DNA of 64,000 bases from assembly GCA_018814405.1 (NCBI GenBank), contig JAHIZO010000005.1, forward strand, positions 170,684 to 234,683. The letters run 5' to 3'. The position numbers and the translations under genes are program-made. This DNA comes from Gammaproteobacteria bacterium (GTDB lineage: Bacteria > Pseudomonadota > Gammaproteobacteria > Burkholderiales > Gallionellaceae). Below, piece by piece: positions 28,124 to 36,500 of this stretch; position 1 is the first letter of the stretch; every line of letters begins with the position of its first letter. The notes below the pieces were generated by a model that was not told where the DNA came from, did no database searches, and was given only the letters and a program-made list of their open reading frames with translations.

Positions 28124-29318
28124 TCTGGTCTGGGTACTAGATGGCGATAAGGGCCCGTCATTCGGAAGTTCTGGCGTTTCCGGCAGTTACATTCTTCCAA
28201 AAAACGAGGTCGATCTCGAACCTAAATCTCTTGCGGGACGACGACTCTGGGTCTTGCTGAGAGGTCAAGAAGATCGGCTGCTCCTGCTCGTCAAGATAAA
28301 AAAAGTAGAGAGGATAATTGAGGGTTACTACTCTGGCGACTACTGGATTTCGCCGGATATGATGGGTTCGCTCAAGCTGGCGTCTGAATACGTGGGGGCG
28401 GCCAGATATGCCACGATGTACACGCGTTCTTCTAAGCTCGGGGTGTCCGAACTGTCGCAAGAATCGTCCGATGCGCTAGTTTTACTCGTTAAGGGGTCGG
28501 TACAAACGAAACTGCTTCCGCCCGATAGGCGCTCGCTGTCGAAGATTGATTTCGAGTTAATGCCGAGCAACGGTCGTCGCTTAGCCCAAAGCGCTTTGAG
28601 GGCAGTGGTATCTCAACTGACGCTGGAACAGGTATGGGCGAATGGGACGGGTGATAGGCTTGGTGCTTTTTCGAATTTCGCCTGTGCGCTTCTCACGGAA
28701 AAAATGGGCGCAAAACCGTCTCCTAGTGTTGTCAACGATCTGAAATATTTTGACCCAGTATCGGTGATGTTTTCTGAAGGCAAGCCAACTGCTGTTCATG
28801 AAAAACCTAGTCCTAATTACAACGCACCTTCCGTGGACACCGAATTTTCAGAGATTGAGCCTGGGAAGATATACGCTAGGGAGTTCGTGTCCGTGGACTC
28901 TATGCCGAGGAACCTAGAGGCGGCGCTCAACAAGACGGAACATGCGGAAAAAATCCACCAAGCAATGCTGAAAGATATCTCGGAATTCCTGATTGCGAAT
29001 GGCATCAAGCCTTACGAAAGTAACTCCATCGATCTGTTATATAGGTCTAGGGAAAAGATGAACGTCTTCGAAATCAAAAGCTCGAACTCCGAGAACATTC
29101 TCTCCCAAGCATCGAAGGGCGCGTTCCAGTTGGCCTGTTACTTGAATGAACTTGAAAAGGACTACGATGATTTGAACGCCAAACTGGTGCTTCACGTGAC
29201 GGAGAGTGCTGAACTTCAAAATTATGCGGTTGAAGCATTGTTGAGGCTCGGTATAAAGGTGTTGATTTACGATCCAAGCAAGCCTTGGCCCAGCCGTGTA
29301 CCAGGGATGTTGCTGTAA
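28116..29318 (+). CDS. Putative PD-(D/E)XK nuclease of the island operon
   Basis: A 400-residue protein from the ATG at 28116, which overlaps the helicase stop by 8 bases and follows AGGAG. The C-terminal third looks like a PD-(D/E)XK nuclease: a leading helix (HAEKIHQAMLKDISEFL), SIDLLY (catalytic Asp), VFEIKSS (E-x-K), then QASKGAFQLACYL, a helix with the Q/K typical of restriction-like folds, at about residues 290-350. The first ~280 residues are beta-rich and unrecognised. It is probably the cutting subunit of the system. Activity is inferred. Confidence 0.72.
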   Translation: MSDLVWVLDGDKGPSFGSSGVSGSYILPKNEVDLEPKSLAGRRLWVLLRGQEDRLLLLVKIKKVERIIEGYYSGDYWISPDMMGSLKLASEYVGAARYATMYTRSSKLGVSELSQESSDALVLLVKGSVQTKLLPPDRRSLSKIDFELMPSNGRRLAQSALRAVVSQLTLEQVWANGTGDRLGAFSNFACALLTEKMGAKPSPSVVNDLKYFDPVSVMFSEGKPTAVHEKPSPNYNAPSVDTEFSEIEPGKIYAREFVSVDSMPRNLEAALNKTEHAEKIHQAMLKDISEFLIANGIKPYESNSIDLLYRSREKMNVFEIKSSNSENILSQASKGAFQLACYLNELEKDYDDLNAKLVLHVTESAELQNYAVEALLRLGIKVLIYDPSKPWPSRVPGMLL

Positions 29319-29443
29319 AAAACCATAGATTAAGGCTGATAAAATCAGCAATGCTCGAGGGTGTGCATGAAAGTTGAGTTTAATTTGCGTATATACCCAC
29401 CAAACAATGGGAAACGCTACATTAACCCGCATCGGAGTTGTAA

Positions 29444-30742
<1,299 letters not shown>

Positions 30743-30880
30743 CGACTGACATAGCAGTTAGTCGCTTCAACCAATTGCTTGGTGCTGATGGTATTCCTCG
30801 ACTTTCGTGGGGTTGGCCTTACTTTTTCTTCTGTGGTACCTTTGCTCTCCTACAAACGGCAAATCCAATTAAACAAAAAA

Positions 30881-31753
30881 GTGGACTTCTCTCGTATTCA
30901 ACCTGTTGGTGGTGATCACGCGATCGAACTCATGGCGATCGGTATTGAATGGGGCATGCCGCATCTTGACGATGCGAAAATTGCGTCGCTTCAAGCAGTG
31001 TACGAAGCCAACACCGACATCAAAGAGTTTCTCCCGACGCTGGTACCGGTGAAGGCGTTCGTGATTCAAGGCGTGAATCCGTTTGGTGTTGCGGCACCTG
31101 ACGAAAGCATGCAACCTGACCCCAAGAACATTACACCTCCCCAGTTCACTGCACGGAACGGTGGGTTCGACCTACAGAGATTCGACACCGAGGGCAATGT
31201 TGTCTGGTCTGCATCGATTCGGCCTGAGTTCATCTCGGTCAACTGCGCCGAGTACGACCGCTGGAAGAACGTTAAGCCTCAAGCCCTAGCTATCTTGCGG
31301 CCGTTTTTAGATGCGGCGATCGACAGGGGTGCCAAGGTCAACGCGATCGGCTTGCAATACCAAGATGCGTTTCGGTTGCTGGATGGGGTTTCTCCGGCAG
31401 CGACTGGAGAGCTCTTTCGCAAGAACGGCAAATACCTGCCGATGCACCTGTTCGAACAGCCTTCCTTCTGGCATTGCCACCAAGGCTGGTTTTCAAAGGC
31501 ATCGGACGAACGCCGCATCCTGAACAACGTTGCAACAGACGTGACAGACGTCAACGGCAGCCACTTCGCGCGCATCGGCGGGCAGCACCGAATGTTAGCA
31601 ACTTCGGTCGATGGGCTGACTCCGATGCCAATCATCGCAGTAGAGGTCGATCAGATTCTTCAATTCCTACATGACGAAAATATAGACGTGATTAACGGGA
31701 TTCTCAGTGATGGGGCGCTCAAGGCAATCGGCTGCCCAGGGGGAGGCGCATGA
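30881..31753 (+). CDS. TIGR04255-like hypothetical protein
   Basis: About 290 residues. The frame is open from 30779, but the family-like part begins at VDFSRIQPVGGDHAIELM, so the GTG at 30881 is preferred; no start has a good ribosome site. Features that recall the TIGR04255 family: an N-terminal AIE-M-IGIEW strand, a central D-F-FSV-type region (FRLLDGVSP), HFARIGGQHRM, and a C-terminal helix LHDENIDVINGIL. Function is unknown; such genes are scattered in genomic islands. The stop overlaps the next start by four bases. Confidence 0.6.
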   Translation: MDFSRIQPVGGDHAIELMAIGIEWGMPHLDDAKIASLQAVYEANTDIKEFLPTLVPVKAFVIQGVNPFGVAAPDESMQPDPKNITPPQFTARNGGFDLQRFDTEGNVVWSASIRPEFISVNCAEYDRWKNVKPQALAILRPFLDAAIDRGAKVNAIGLQYQDAFRLLDGVSPAATGELFRKNGKYLPMHLFEQPSFWHCHQGWFSKASDERRILNNVATDVTDVNGSHFARIGGQHRMLATSVDGLTPMPIIAVEVDQILQFLHDENIDVINGILSDGALKAIGCPGGGA

Positions 31754-32391
31754 TTAGCAATTCGGGTCTGTCTAGAGGATATGCGTTCTTGAACACATTG
31801 CCCTCGACCGGTAGTCAGTCGGCAACCACGCAATCAAAGGTGTTCTTCTTCGGCGAGTATTTCGTTTCGGTCGCAAAGTCGGCGGCAAAGTCCGAGGTCG
31901 ATTATTGGGTCTCGCCGATGGAGCAGATTCGTACTCAGGTCAATGGCTGGCTGGGCAGTTTAGGTAGTTCGACACGCATTGAAACCGAAGACGCAACCTT
32001 GTTGGTGGCGCCTCGCGCCCAGATCCCGCAGGAGTACTTTGACTCATACGAGTCCGTATTCAGAACGGTAATGCTCTACCAAACACGCTTGGGCCATTGG
32101 AATGGTGAAGCCGATGTTCCTTCGGAAGTACAGAAGAACGCTGCGCTGTTGGGGCTGGCCAATTTGATCTTGGCACTCATGCCGGTGCCATCTCCGATGC
32201 TCCTCGAAGACGGGACGATTGGCGCCTACTGGCGTCGTGGACAGCACTATGCCAGCATCGACTTTGAAGTCGATGGTGAACACAGTTGGGCAGGAACAGA
32301 TGGAACAAAGTATCTCTCGGGCATTTGGAAAGTGCCCGGCGAACAACTACCGCCTGCGCTCATTAACGAATTGCAGTTAATCGGCGGCTAA
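31750..32391 (+). CDS. Hypothetical protein, second gene of the island triad
   Basis: 213 residues, coupled to the gene before it by an ATGA overlap. The C-terminal half has a pattern I associate with island-borne unknown proteins: a P-x-P segment, then an acidic-Gly turn and a Trp-Arg strand (LEDGTIGAYWRRGQHYASIDF), then repeated Gly/Trp turns. The N-terminal part includes FFFGEYFVSVAKSA. No catalytic motif or membrane segment is obvious. Confidence 0.65.
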   Translation: MISNSGLSRGYAFLNTLPSTGSQSATTQSKVFFFGEYFVSVAKSAAKSEVDYWVSPMEQIRTQVNGWLGSLGSSTRIETEDATLLVAPRAQIPQEYFDSYESVFRTVMLYQTRLGHWNGEADVPSEVQKNAALLGLANLILALMPVPSPMLLEDGTIGAYWRRGQHYASIDFEVDGEHSWAGTDGTKYLSGIWKVPGEQLPPALINELQLIGG

Positions 32392-32399
32392 GTCCGACT

Positions 32400-33038
32400 A
32401 TGAGCTTTTACGATCTCGATGCCGAGTCGAAGCTGTCGCGCGTGGAGCAGCTTGTTGCAAAAGACAAGGACGGAGTTAAGCAGAGGGAGAGGGTGTCCGT
32501 GCACTCGCCTGGGCCTGTGTCTGACCGCGAGCTATTGGCGCGAAGTCTAGAATACCCGAACAAGTTTACGTCCCAAGGTGGTCTGAACGAAGAGCTGTTC
32601 CAAGATGCCTTTACTCACGGGGCATCGGCTCAACGCATCATCCACGGCTGGGACAATCAGGCTTCCGATGTGGACAGCAGGTTCGAAGCGCGGGCAAAGG
32701 CGCGACGCGAAGGTACCGATGGTCGCGATCCGGACCCAAATAACCTCTACATTGGCACCTTCCATATGACCGCTGCCGAACTGCGGGCATGCAAGCTTGA
32801 CGGCGATACTTTACCTAGGGTTCGTGTCTACGATGCCGGCGAAAATGCTTCAGACGTTCTGCATGCCGAAATCATAGTCGATTCTTCTGACTTGAAGAGG
32901 CATCAGCGCAAGGAGCTTCGTGTGCGGCTAATGACCCTAGCGCAGCGGCGCGGATTGTTTGTCTCATCTCATTTGTCTGTGGAAGATATCGATCGCGCCA
33001 AAGGGACGCAGTGCGAATTGCACACGCCGTCCAAGTAG
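32400..33038 (+). CDS. Hypothetical protein, third gene of the island triad
   Basis: 212 residues, 8 bases after the second gene. The N-terminal half has VSDRELLARSLEYP and AFTHGASAQRI; the C-terminal half has VRVYDAGENASDVLHAEI and a basic helix LKRHQRKELRVRLMTLAQ. This layout (an E-L-LAR helix, AF-x-SxxRI, then a HA-x-I strand) recurs in my recollection in proteins beside TIGR04255 genes, but I cannot name a family. It is the last gene before the right end of the island. Confidence 0.65.
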   Translation: MSFYDLDAESKLSRVEQLVAKDKDGVKQRERVSVHSPGPVSDRELLARSLEYPNKFTSQGGLNEELFQDAFTHGASAQRIIHGWDNQASDVDSRFEARAKARREGTDGRDPDPNNLYIGTFHMTAAELRACKLDGDTLPRVRVYDAGENASDVLHAEIIVDSSDLKRHQRKELRVRLMTLAQRRGLFVSSHLSVEDIDRAKGTQCELHTPSK

Positions 33039-33236
33039 GCCGAGGAGTTGCCTCTCGCAGACAATACACTGAATCACGAATTGTCTTGTAACACATTGGA
33101 ATTAGACTGCCACTTAGCAGTCGGTCGCATTCAGCGGCAATGAAGCGACCCAACTCATTGTCTGCCTACACTCTGAGTAATGTAGGTTTGTTCAACTAAC
33201 TCAATGTGTTTCTTGGTAATGTCTTTCTGAACTCCC

Positions 33237-33269
33237 AGTGCCCACACTCATCGTGTTGGGCGCACCAAT
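33237..33269. other. attR: right junction of the integrative island
   Basis: Arm AGTGCCCACACTCAT (33237-33251), six bases, then the core GGGCGCACCAAT (33258-33269). The arm is the 14/15 inverted match of the attL arm at 17945-17959, and the core equals the tRNA-Arg 3' end plus AAT. Confidence 0.85.
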
Positions 33270-33272
33270 TTT

Positions 33273-33300
33273 AAAGGCTTACAGCAATGTAAGCCTTTTT
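33273..33300 (+). terminator. Stranded terminator of the tRNA-Arg gene
   Basis: Perfect 11-bp stem AAAGGCTTACA/TGTAAGCCTTT with loop GCAA, followed by T residues, 3 bases after the right att core. There is no island gene just before it. It fits as the original tRNA-Arg terminator before insertion. Confidence 0.85.
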
Positions 33301-33419
33301 TCATGGTTATTCTGCTGTCACCTTAATAGTCACAATCGGGCTGTATGCTCAACGTGTTTGCTTGTCAGGCTGCACTGCGCCATCATTGCAGTATCGATTA
33401 ACTGTCCTTGTGGGGCGCT

Positions 33420-34907
33420 ATGACTGATACGCTGGAAACTGCTTCCTCTCCCGAAAAACTCCGTCGCGTCGCAATCGATCCGGTGTCCCGCGTCGAGGGG
33501 CATGGCAAGGTGACTTTGTTGCTGGATGAGAATGATCGCGTGCATCAGGTGCGTCTGCATATCGTCGAGTTCCGTGGGTTCGAAAAATTCATCCAGGGTC
33601 GCCCTTATTGGGAAGCGGCTGTGATGGTGCAACGTCTTTGCGGCATCTGTCCGGTGAGTCATCATCTGGCGGCTAGCAAGGCGATGGACATGGTGGTGGG
33701 GGCGACGCTGACACCGACGGCGGAGAAGGTGCGCCGCTTGATGCATTACGGTCAGATTCTGCAGTCGCACGCTTTGCATTTCTTTCACTTGTGTTCCCCG
33801 GATCTGCTGTTCGGTTTTGGTTCGGATGTAGCCAAGCGCAACATCGTCGGCATCGCGGCTGCTTATCCTGATATAGCAAAACAGGGCGTGCTGTTGCGCA
33901 AGTTCGGGCAGGAGGTGATACGCATTACGGCGGGCAAGCGCATCCATGGCACGGGCTCCATCCCGGGCGGGGTGAACAAGAACGTCAGTATCGAGGAGCG
34001 CGACTATCTGCTGAAGGATATCGATCAGGTGGTGGCCTGGAGCGAGGCTGCTGTTGGCATCGTGCACAATCTGTTCGAGCAGAATCTGGATATGTACAGC
34101 AGTTTCGGCAGCTTCGATGCGCATACGCTCAATATGGTGCGTCCTGATGGCGCACTGGAGCTGTATGACGGCGGTTTGCGCGCACGTTCCATGGATGGTG
34201 AGACGATATTCGATCATTTCGATTCCAGCCATTATTGGGATGAGATCCTCGAAGATGTGAAGTCATGGTCGTACATGAAATTCCCCTTCCTACGCCGCTT
34301 GGGGCCGGAGCAAGGCTGGTACCGAGTGGGGCCGCTGTCGCGGGTGACGCAGTGCGACTTCATCTCCACGCCTTTGGCTGAAGCGCAACGCAAGCAATTC
34401 ATGGCGTTCGAGAATGGCAAGGCGGCCAAGGCAACACTGGGCTTCCATTGGGCGCGCATGATCGAGATGTTGCATGTGGCAGAGTTGATCCGCGACATCC
34501 TGCATGATCCGGATCTGCAGGGGACGGACTTGGTCAATATCGGTCAACGTCAGGAGCGTGGGGTCGGTGTCATCGAAGCGCCGCGCGGTACTTTGATCCA
34601 CCATTACCGTGTGGATGAGAACGACCAGATCGTGCGCTGCAACCTGATCGTTTCCACGACGCATAACAATCAGGCGATGAATGAAGCGATCCGCCAGGTG
34701 GCGCGCCAATATATCGATGGCAAGAAACTCACCGAAGGCTTGCTCAACCATATCGAGGTCGCCATCCGTGCTTTCGATCCATGTCTCTCTTGCGCGACCC
34801 ATGCCTTAGGCAAGATGCCGCTGGAAGTGGAGTTGCTGGATGCCGAAGGAAAGCGGGTGGATGTGTTGTCGCGCGGCTCGAATGGCATCTGTCAGTCGAT
34901 GGATTGA
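33420..34907 (+). CDS. hoxH: NiFe-hydrogenase large subunit (HoxH-like, group 3)
   Basis: A 495-residue NiFe large subunit of the soluble NAD(P)-linked type. Both nickel-binding motifs are present: L1 RLCGICPVSHH (about residue 72) and L2 DPCLSCATHALGKMP (about residue 455). About 35 residues after the L2 cysteines include a C-terminal peptide that a protease would remove after nickel insertion. The ATG at 33420 overlaps no gene. The usual partners hoxF, hoxU and hoxY are absent on both sides. The protease, hypA and hypB follow with 1-base overlaps. Confidence 0.92.
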   Translation: MTDTLETASSPEKLRRVAIDPVSRVEGHGKVTLLLDENDRVHQVRLHIVEFRGFEKFIQGRPYWEAAVMVQRLCGICPVSHHLAASKAMDMVVGATLTPTAEKVRRLMHYGQILQSHALHFFHLCSPDLLFGFGSDVAKRNIVGIAAAYPDIAKQGVLLRKFGQEVIRITAGKRIHGTGSIPGGVNKNVSIEERDYLLKDIDQVVAWSEAAVGIVHNLFEQNLDMYSSFGSFDAHTLNMVRPDGALELYDGGLRARSMDGETIFDHFDSSHYWDEILEDVKSWSYMKFPFLRRLGPEQGWYRVGPLSRVTQCDFISTPLAEAQRKQFMAFENGKAAKATLGFHWARMIEMLHVAELIRDILHDPDLQGTDLVNIGQRQERGVGVIEAPRGTLIHHYRVDENDQIVRCNLIVSTTHNNQAMNEAIRQVARQYIDGKKLTEGLLNHIEVAIRAFDPCLSCATHALGKMPLEVELLDAEGKRVDVLSRGSNGICQSMD

Positions 34908-35371
34908 TGGTCGCGCCAGTTCTGATCTTTGCTGTCGGCAATGAGTCTCGCGGGGATGATGCGTTGGGTCCTTTGTTGCTGAGGCGCATTCAGGAACAGG
35001 CTCCCGACTCGGTCGAATGCCTGGAAGATTTCCAGTTACAGGTGGAGCATTCAGCCGATTTGCTCGGGCGTCGCCAAGTGGTGTTCGTGGATGCCGATGT
35101 CTCTTGTGAGTCGCCGTTTAGTTTTTCTGAATTAGAGGCGGCGCACGATCATAGTTATTCCAGCCATGCCCAATCGCCTGCTGCGTTGTTGCATACTTTT
35201 AAACAGGTTTATGCAGACGCGCTGCCGCAATGTTATGTGTTGGGAATCCGGGGCTACGGTTTCGAGTTGGGTGAGGATTTGAGCCCCGAAGCGGCAGATA
35301 ATCTGGAACAGGCCACGGCGTTTTTGCGATCCTGGCTGGTGCGCAGTGTCGAAGTTGCGGAGGTGCGTTGA
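34907..35371 (+). CDS. hoxW: Hydrogenase maturation protease (HoxW-like)
   Basis: A 154-residue HyaD/HycI-type endopeptidase from the ATG at 34907, which overlaps the hoxH stop by one base. The nickel-sensing residues sit in VGNESRGDDALGP (Glu near residue 12) and VFVDADVS (Asp near 57), and the family histidine lies in SHAQSP. It should cut the C-terminal tail of the HoxH protein next door after nickel has been loaded. Confidence 0.88.
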   Translation: MVAPVLIFAVGNESRGDDALGPLLLRRIQEQAPDSVECLEDFQLQVEHSADLLGRRQVVFVDADVSCESPFSFSELEAAHDHSYSSHAQSPAALLHTFKQVYADALPQCYVLGIRGYGFELGEDLSPEAADNLEQATAFLRSWLVRSVEVAEVR

Positions 35372-35712
35372 TGCATGAGATGTCATTGGCGCAGAGTGTG
35401 CGTGAGATCATCGAGCAGGCTGCACTGGATCAGGGGTTTTCTCAGGTGAAGACGGTGTGGCTGGAGATCGGGCGATTGTCTTGTGTGGAGCAGGAGGCGA
35501 TGCGCTTCTGTTTCAGTGCCGCGATGCAAGGCAGTGTCGCTGAAGGCGCGCGATTGGAGATCATCAATACGCCGGGCAGAGGGCTTTGCCCGAAATGCGG
35601 CCACGAGGCCGAGATCGAGAATGTGTATGACGCGTGCGCGCAATGCGGTAGTTACGGTTTGCAACTGGTCGCTGGCGATGCGATGCGCGTTAAAGAGTTG
35701 GAGGTGGAGTGA
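35371..35712 (+). CDS. hypA: Hydrogenase nickel incorporation protein HypA
   Basis: A 113-residue metallochaperone. It starts [10 protein letters not shown] with the nickel-binding Met-His-Glu and has a zinc site made of CPKC (about residue 73) and CAQC (about 89). With HypB it delivers nickel to the hydrogenase large subunit. The ATG overlaps the protease stop by one base; a TTG one codon earlier is less likely. Confidence 0.94.
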   Translation: MHEMSLAQSVREIIEQAALDQGFSQVKTVWLEIGRLSCVEQEAMRFCFSAAMQGSVAEGARLEIINTPGRGLCPKCGHEAEIENVYDACAQCGSYGLQLVAGDAMRVKELEVE

Positions 35713-36494
35713 TGTGTTTGACTTGCGGATGTGGTTCGGATGAGGTGTTGATACGCGGCAGAAAGCCTTTTAACAAACCGAAGGCGCCGGTCAGCTTCAA
35801 GTTGCATCGGGTCGAAGCCAAAGTTGCTGAAGACTCCCAACGTATCGTGAAGCTGGAGCAGGACATCCTGCACAAGAACGATAGCCACGCAAAGGCTAAT
35901 CGCGAATTGTTCTCACGGCAGGGCATTCTCACGTTGAACTTGGTGTCTAGTCCAGGTTCTGGCAAGACGACATTGCTGGTGCGCACATTGCAGGCGCTTG
36001 AAGGGAAATATCCTCTGGCGGTGATCGAAGGCGACCAGCAGACTGAGCAGGACGCAGACCGCATTCGTGCGACCGGTGTGTCTGCTGTTCAGATCAATAC
36101 CGGCAAAGGTTGTCATCTGGATGCGCAGATGGTGGAGCGTGCTTTGCCTGAGATGCCCAGTCCCGATGGCGGTATGTTGTTCATCGAGAACGTAGGAAAC
36201 CTGGTGTGTCCGGCCGGTTTCGATCTGGGGGAGTTCGCCAAGGTGGTCGTGTTGTCGGTCACAGAAGGCGAGGACAAGCCGCTCAAGTATCCAGACATGT
36301 TCCGAGCCTCGGCCCTGATGCTGCTCAACAAGTGCGACCTGTTGCCTTATCTGAGTTTCGATGTGGAACTTGCCGAATCCTATGCGCGCCGCGTCAATCC
36401 GAACATACGCATCATTCGCCTCTCCGCTGTCAGCGGAGAGGGGATGGATGAGTGGATCTCCTGGTTGGAAGCGCAGCGACCGAACGGTAGCTGA
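35712..36494 (+). CDS. hypB: Hydrogenase nickel incorporation GTPase HypB
   Basis: A 260-residue GTPase. The N-terminus MCLTCGCGS carries the CxxCGC nickel site. No histidine-rich storage stretch follows, unlike some rhizobial forms. Nucleotide motifs: P-loop [11 protein letters not shown] (about residue 78), [15 protein letters not shown], and NKCDLLPY. It inserts nickel together with HypA. hypC, D, E and F are not in the window and must be elsewhere if the enzyme works. Confidence 0.95.
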   Translation: MCLTCGCGSDEVLIRGRKPFNKPKAPVSFKLHRVEAKVAEDSQRIVKLEQDILHKNDSHAKANRELFSRQGILTLNLVSSPGSGKTTLLVRTLQALEGKYPLAVIEGDQQTEQDADRIRATGVSAVQINTGKGCHLDAQMVERALPEMPSPDGGMLFIENVGNLVCPAGFDLGEFAKVVVLSVTEGEDKPLKYPDMFRASALMLLNKCDLLPYLSFDVELAESYARRVNPNIRIIRLSAVSGEGMDEWISWLEAQRPNGS

Positions 36495-36500
36495 ATACTC

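Larger units (their letters stand above)
33039..33419. other. Island right end and hoxH upstream region
   Basis: No gene is seen. 33039-33236 is unremarkable island DNA. It then holds the attR arm and core (33237-33269), the stranded tRNA-Arg terminator (33273-33300) and about 120 bases that must contain the promoter of the hydrogenase operon. No clear promoter was assigned. Confidence 0.6.

Noticed and set aside
17940..29318. Island ending after the nuclease gene, leaving serS and the triad as native chromosome
   Set aside because: No att core or tRNA fragment was found near 29318-29446, while a matching core, inverted arm and the stranded tRNA terminator lie at 33237-33300. A nested insertion is still possible.
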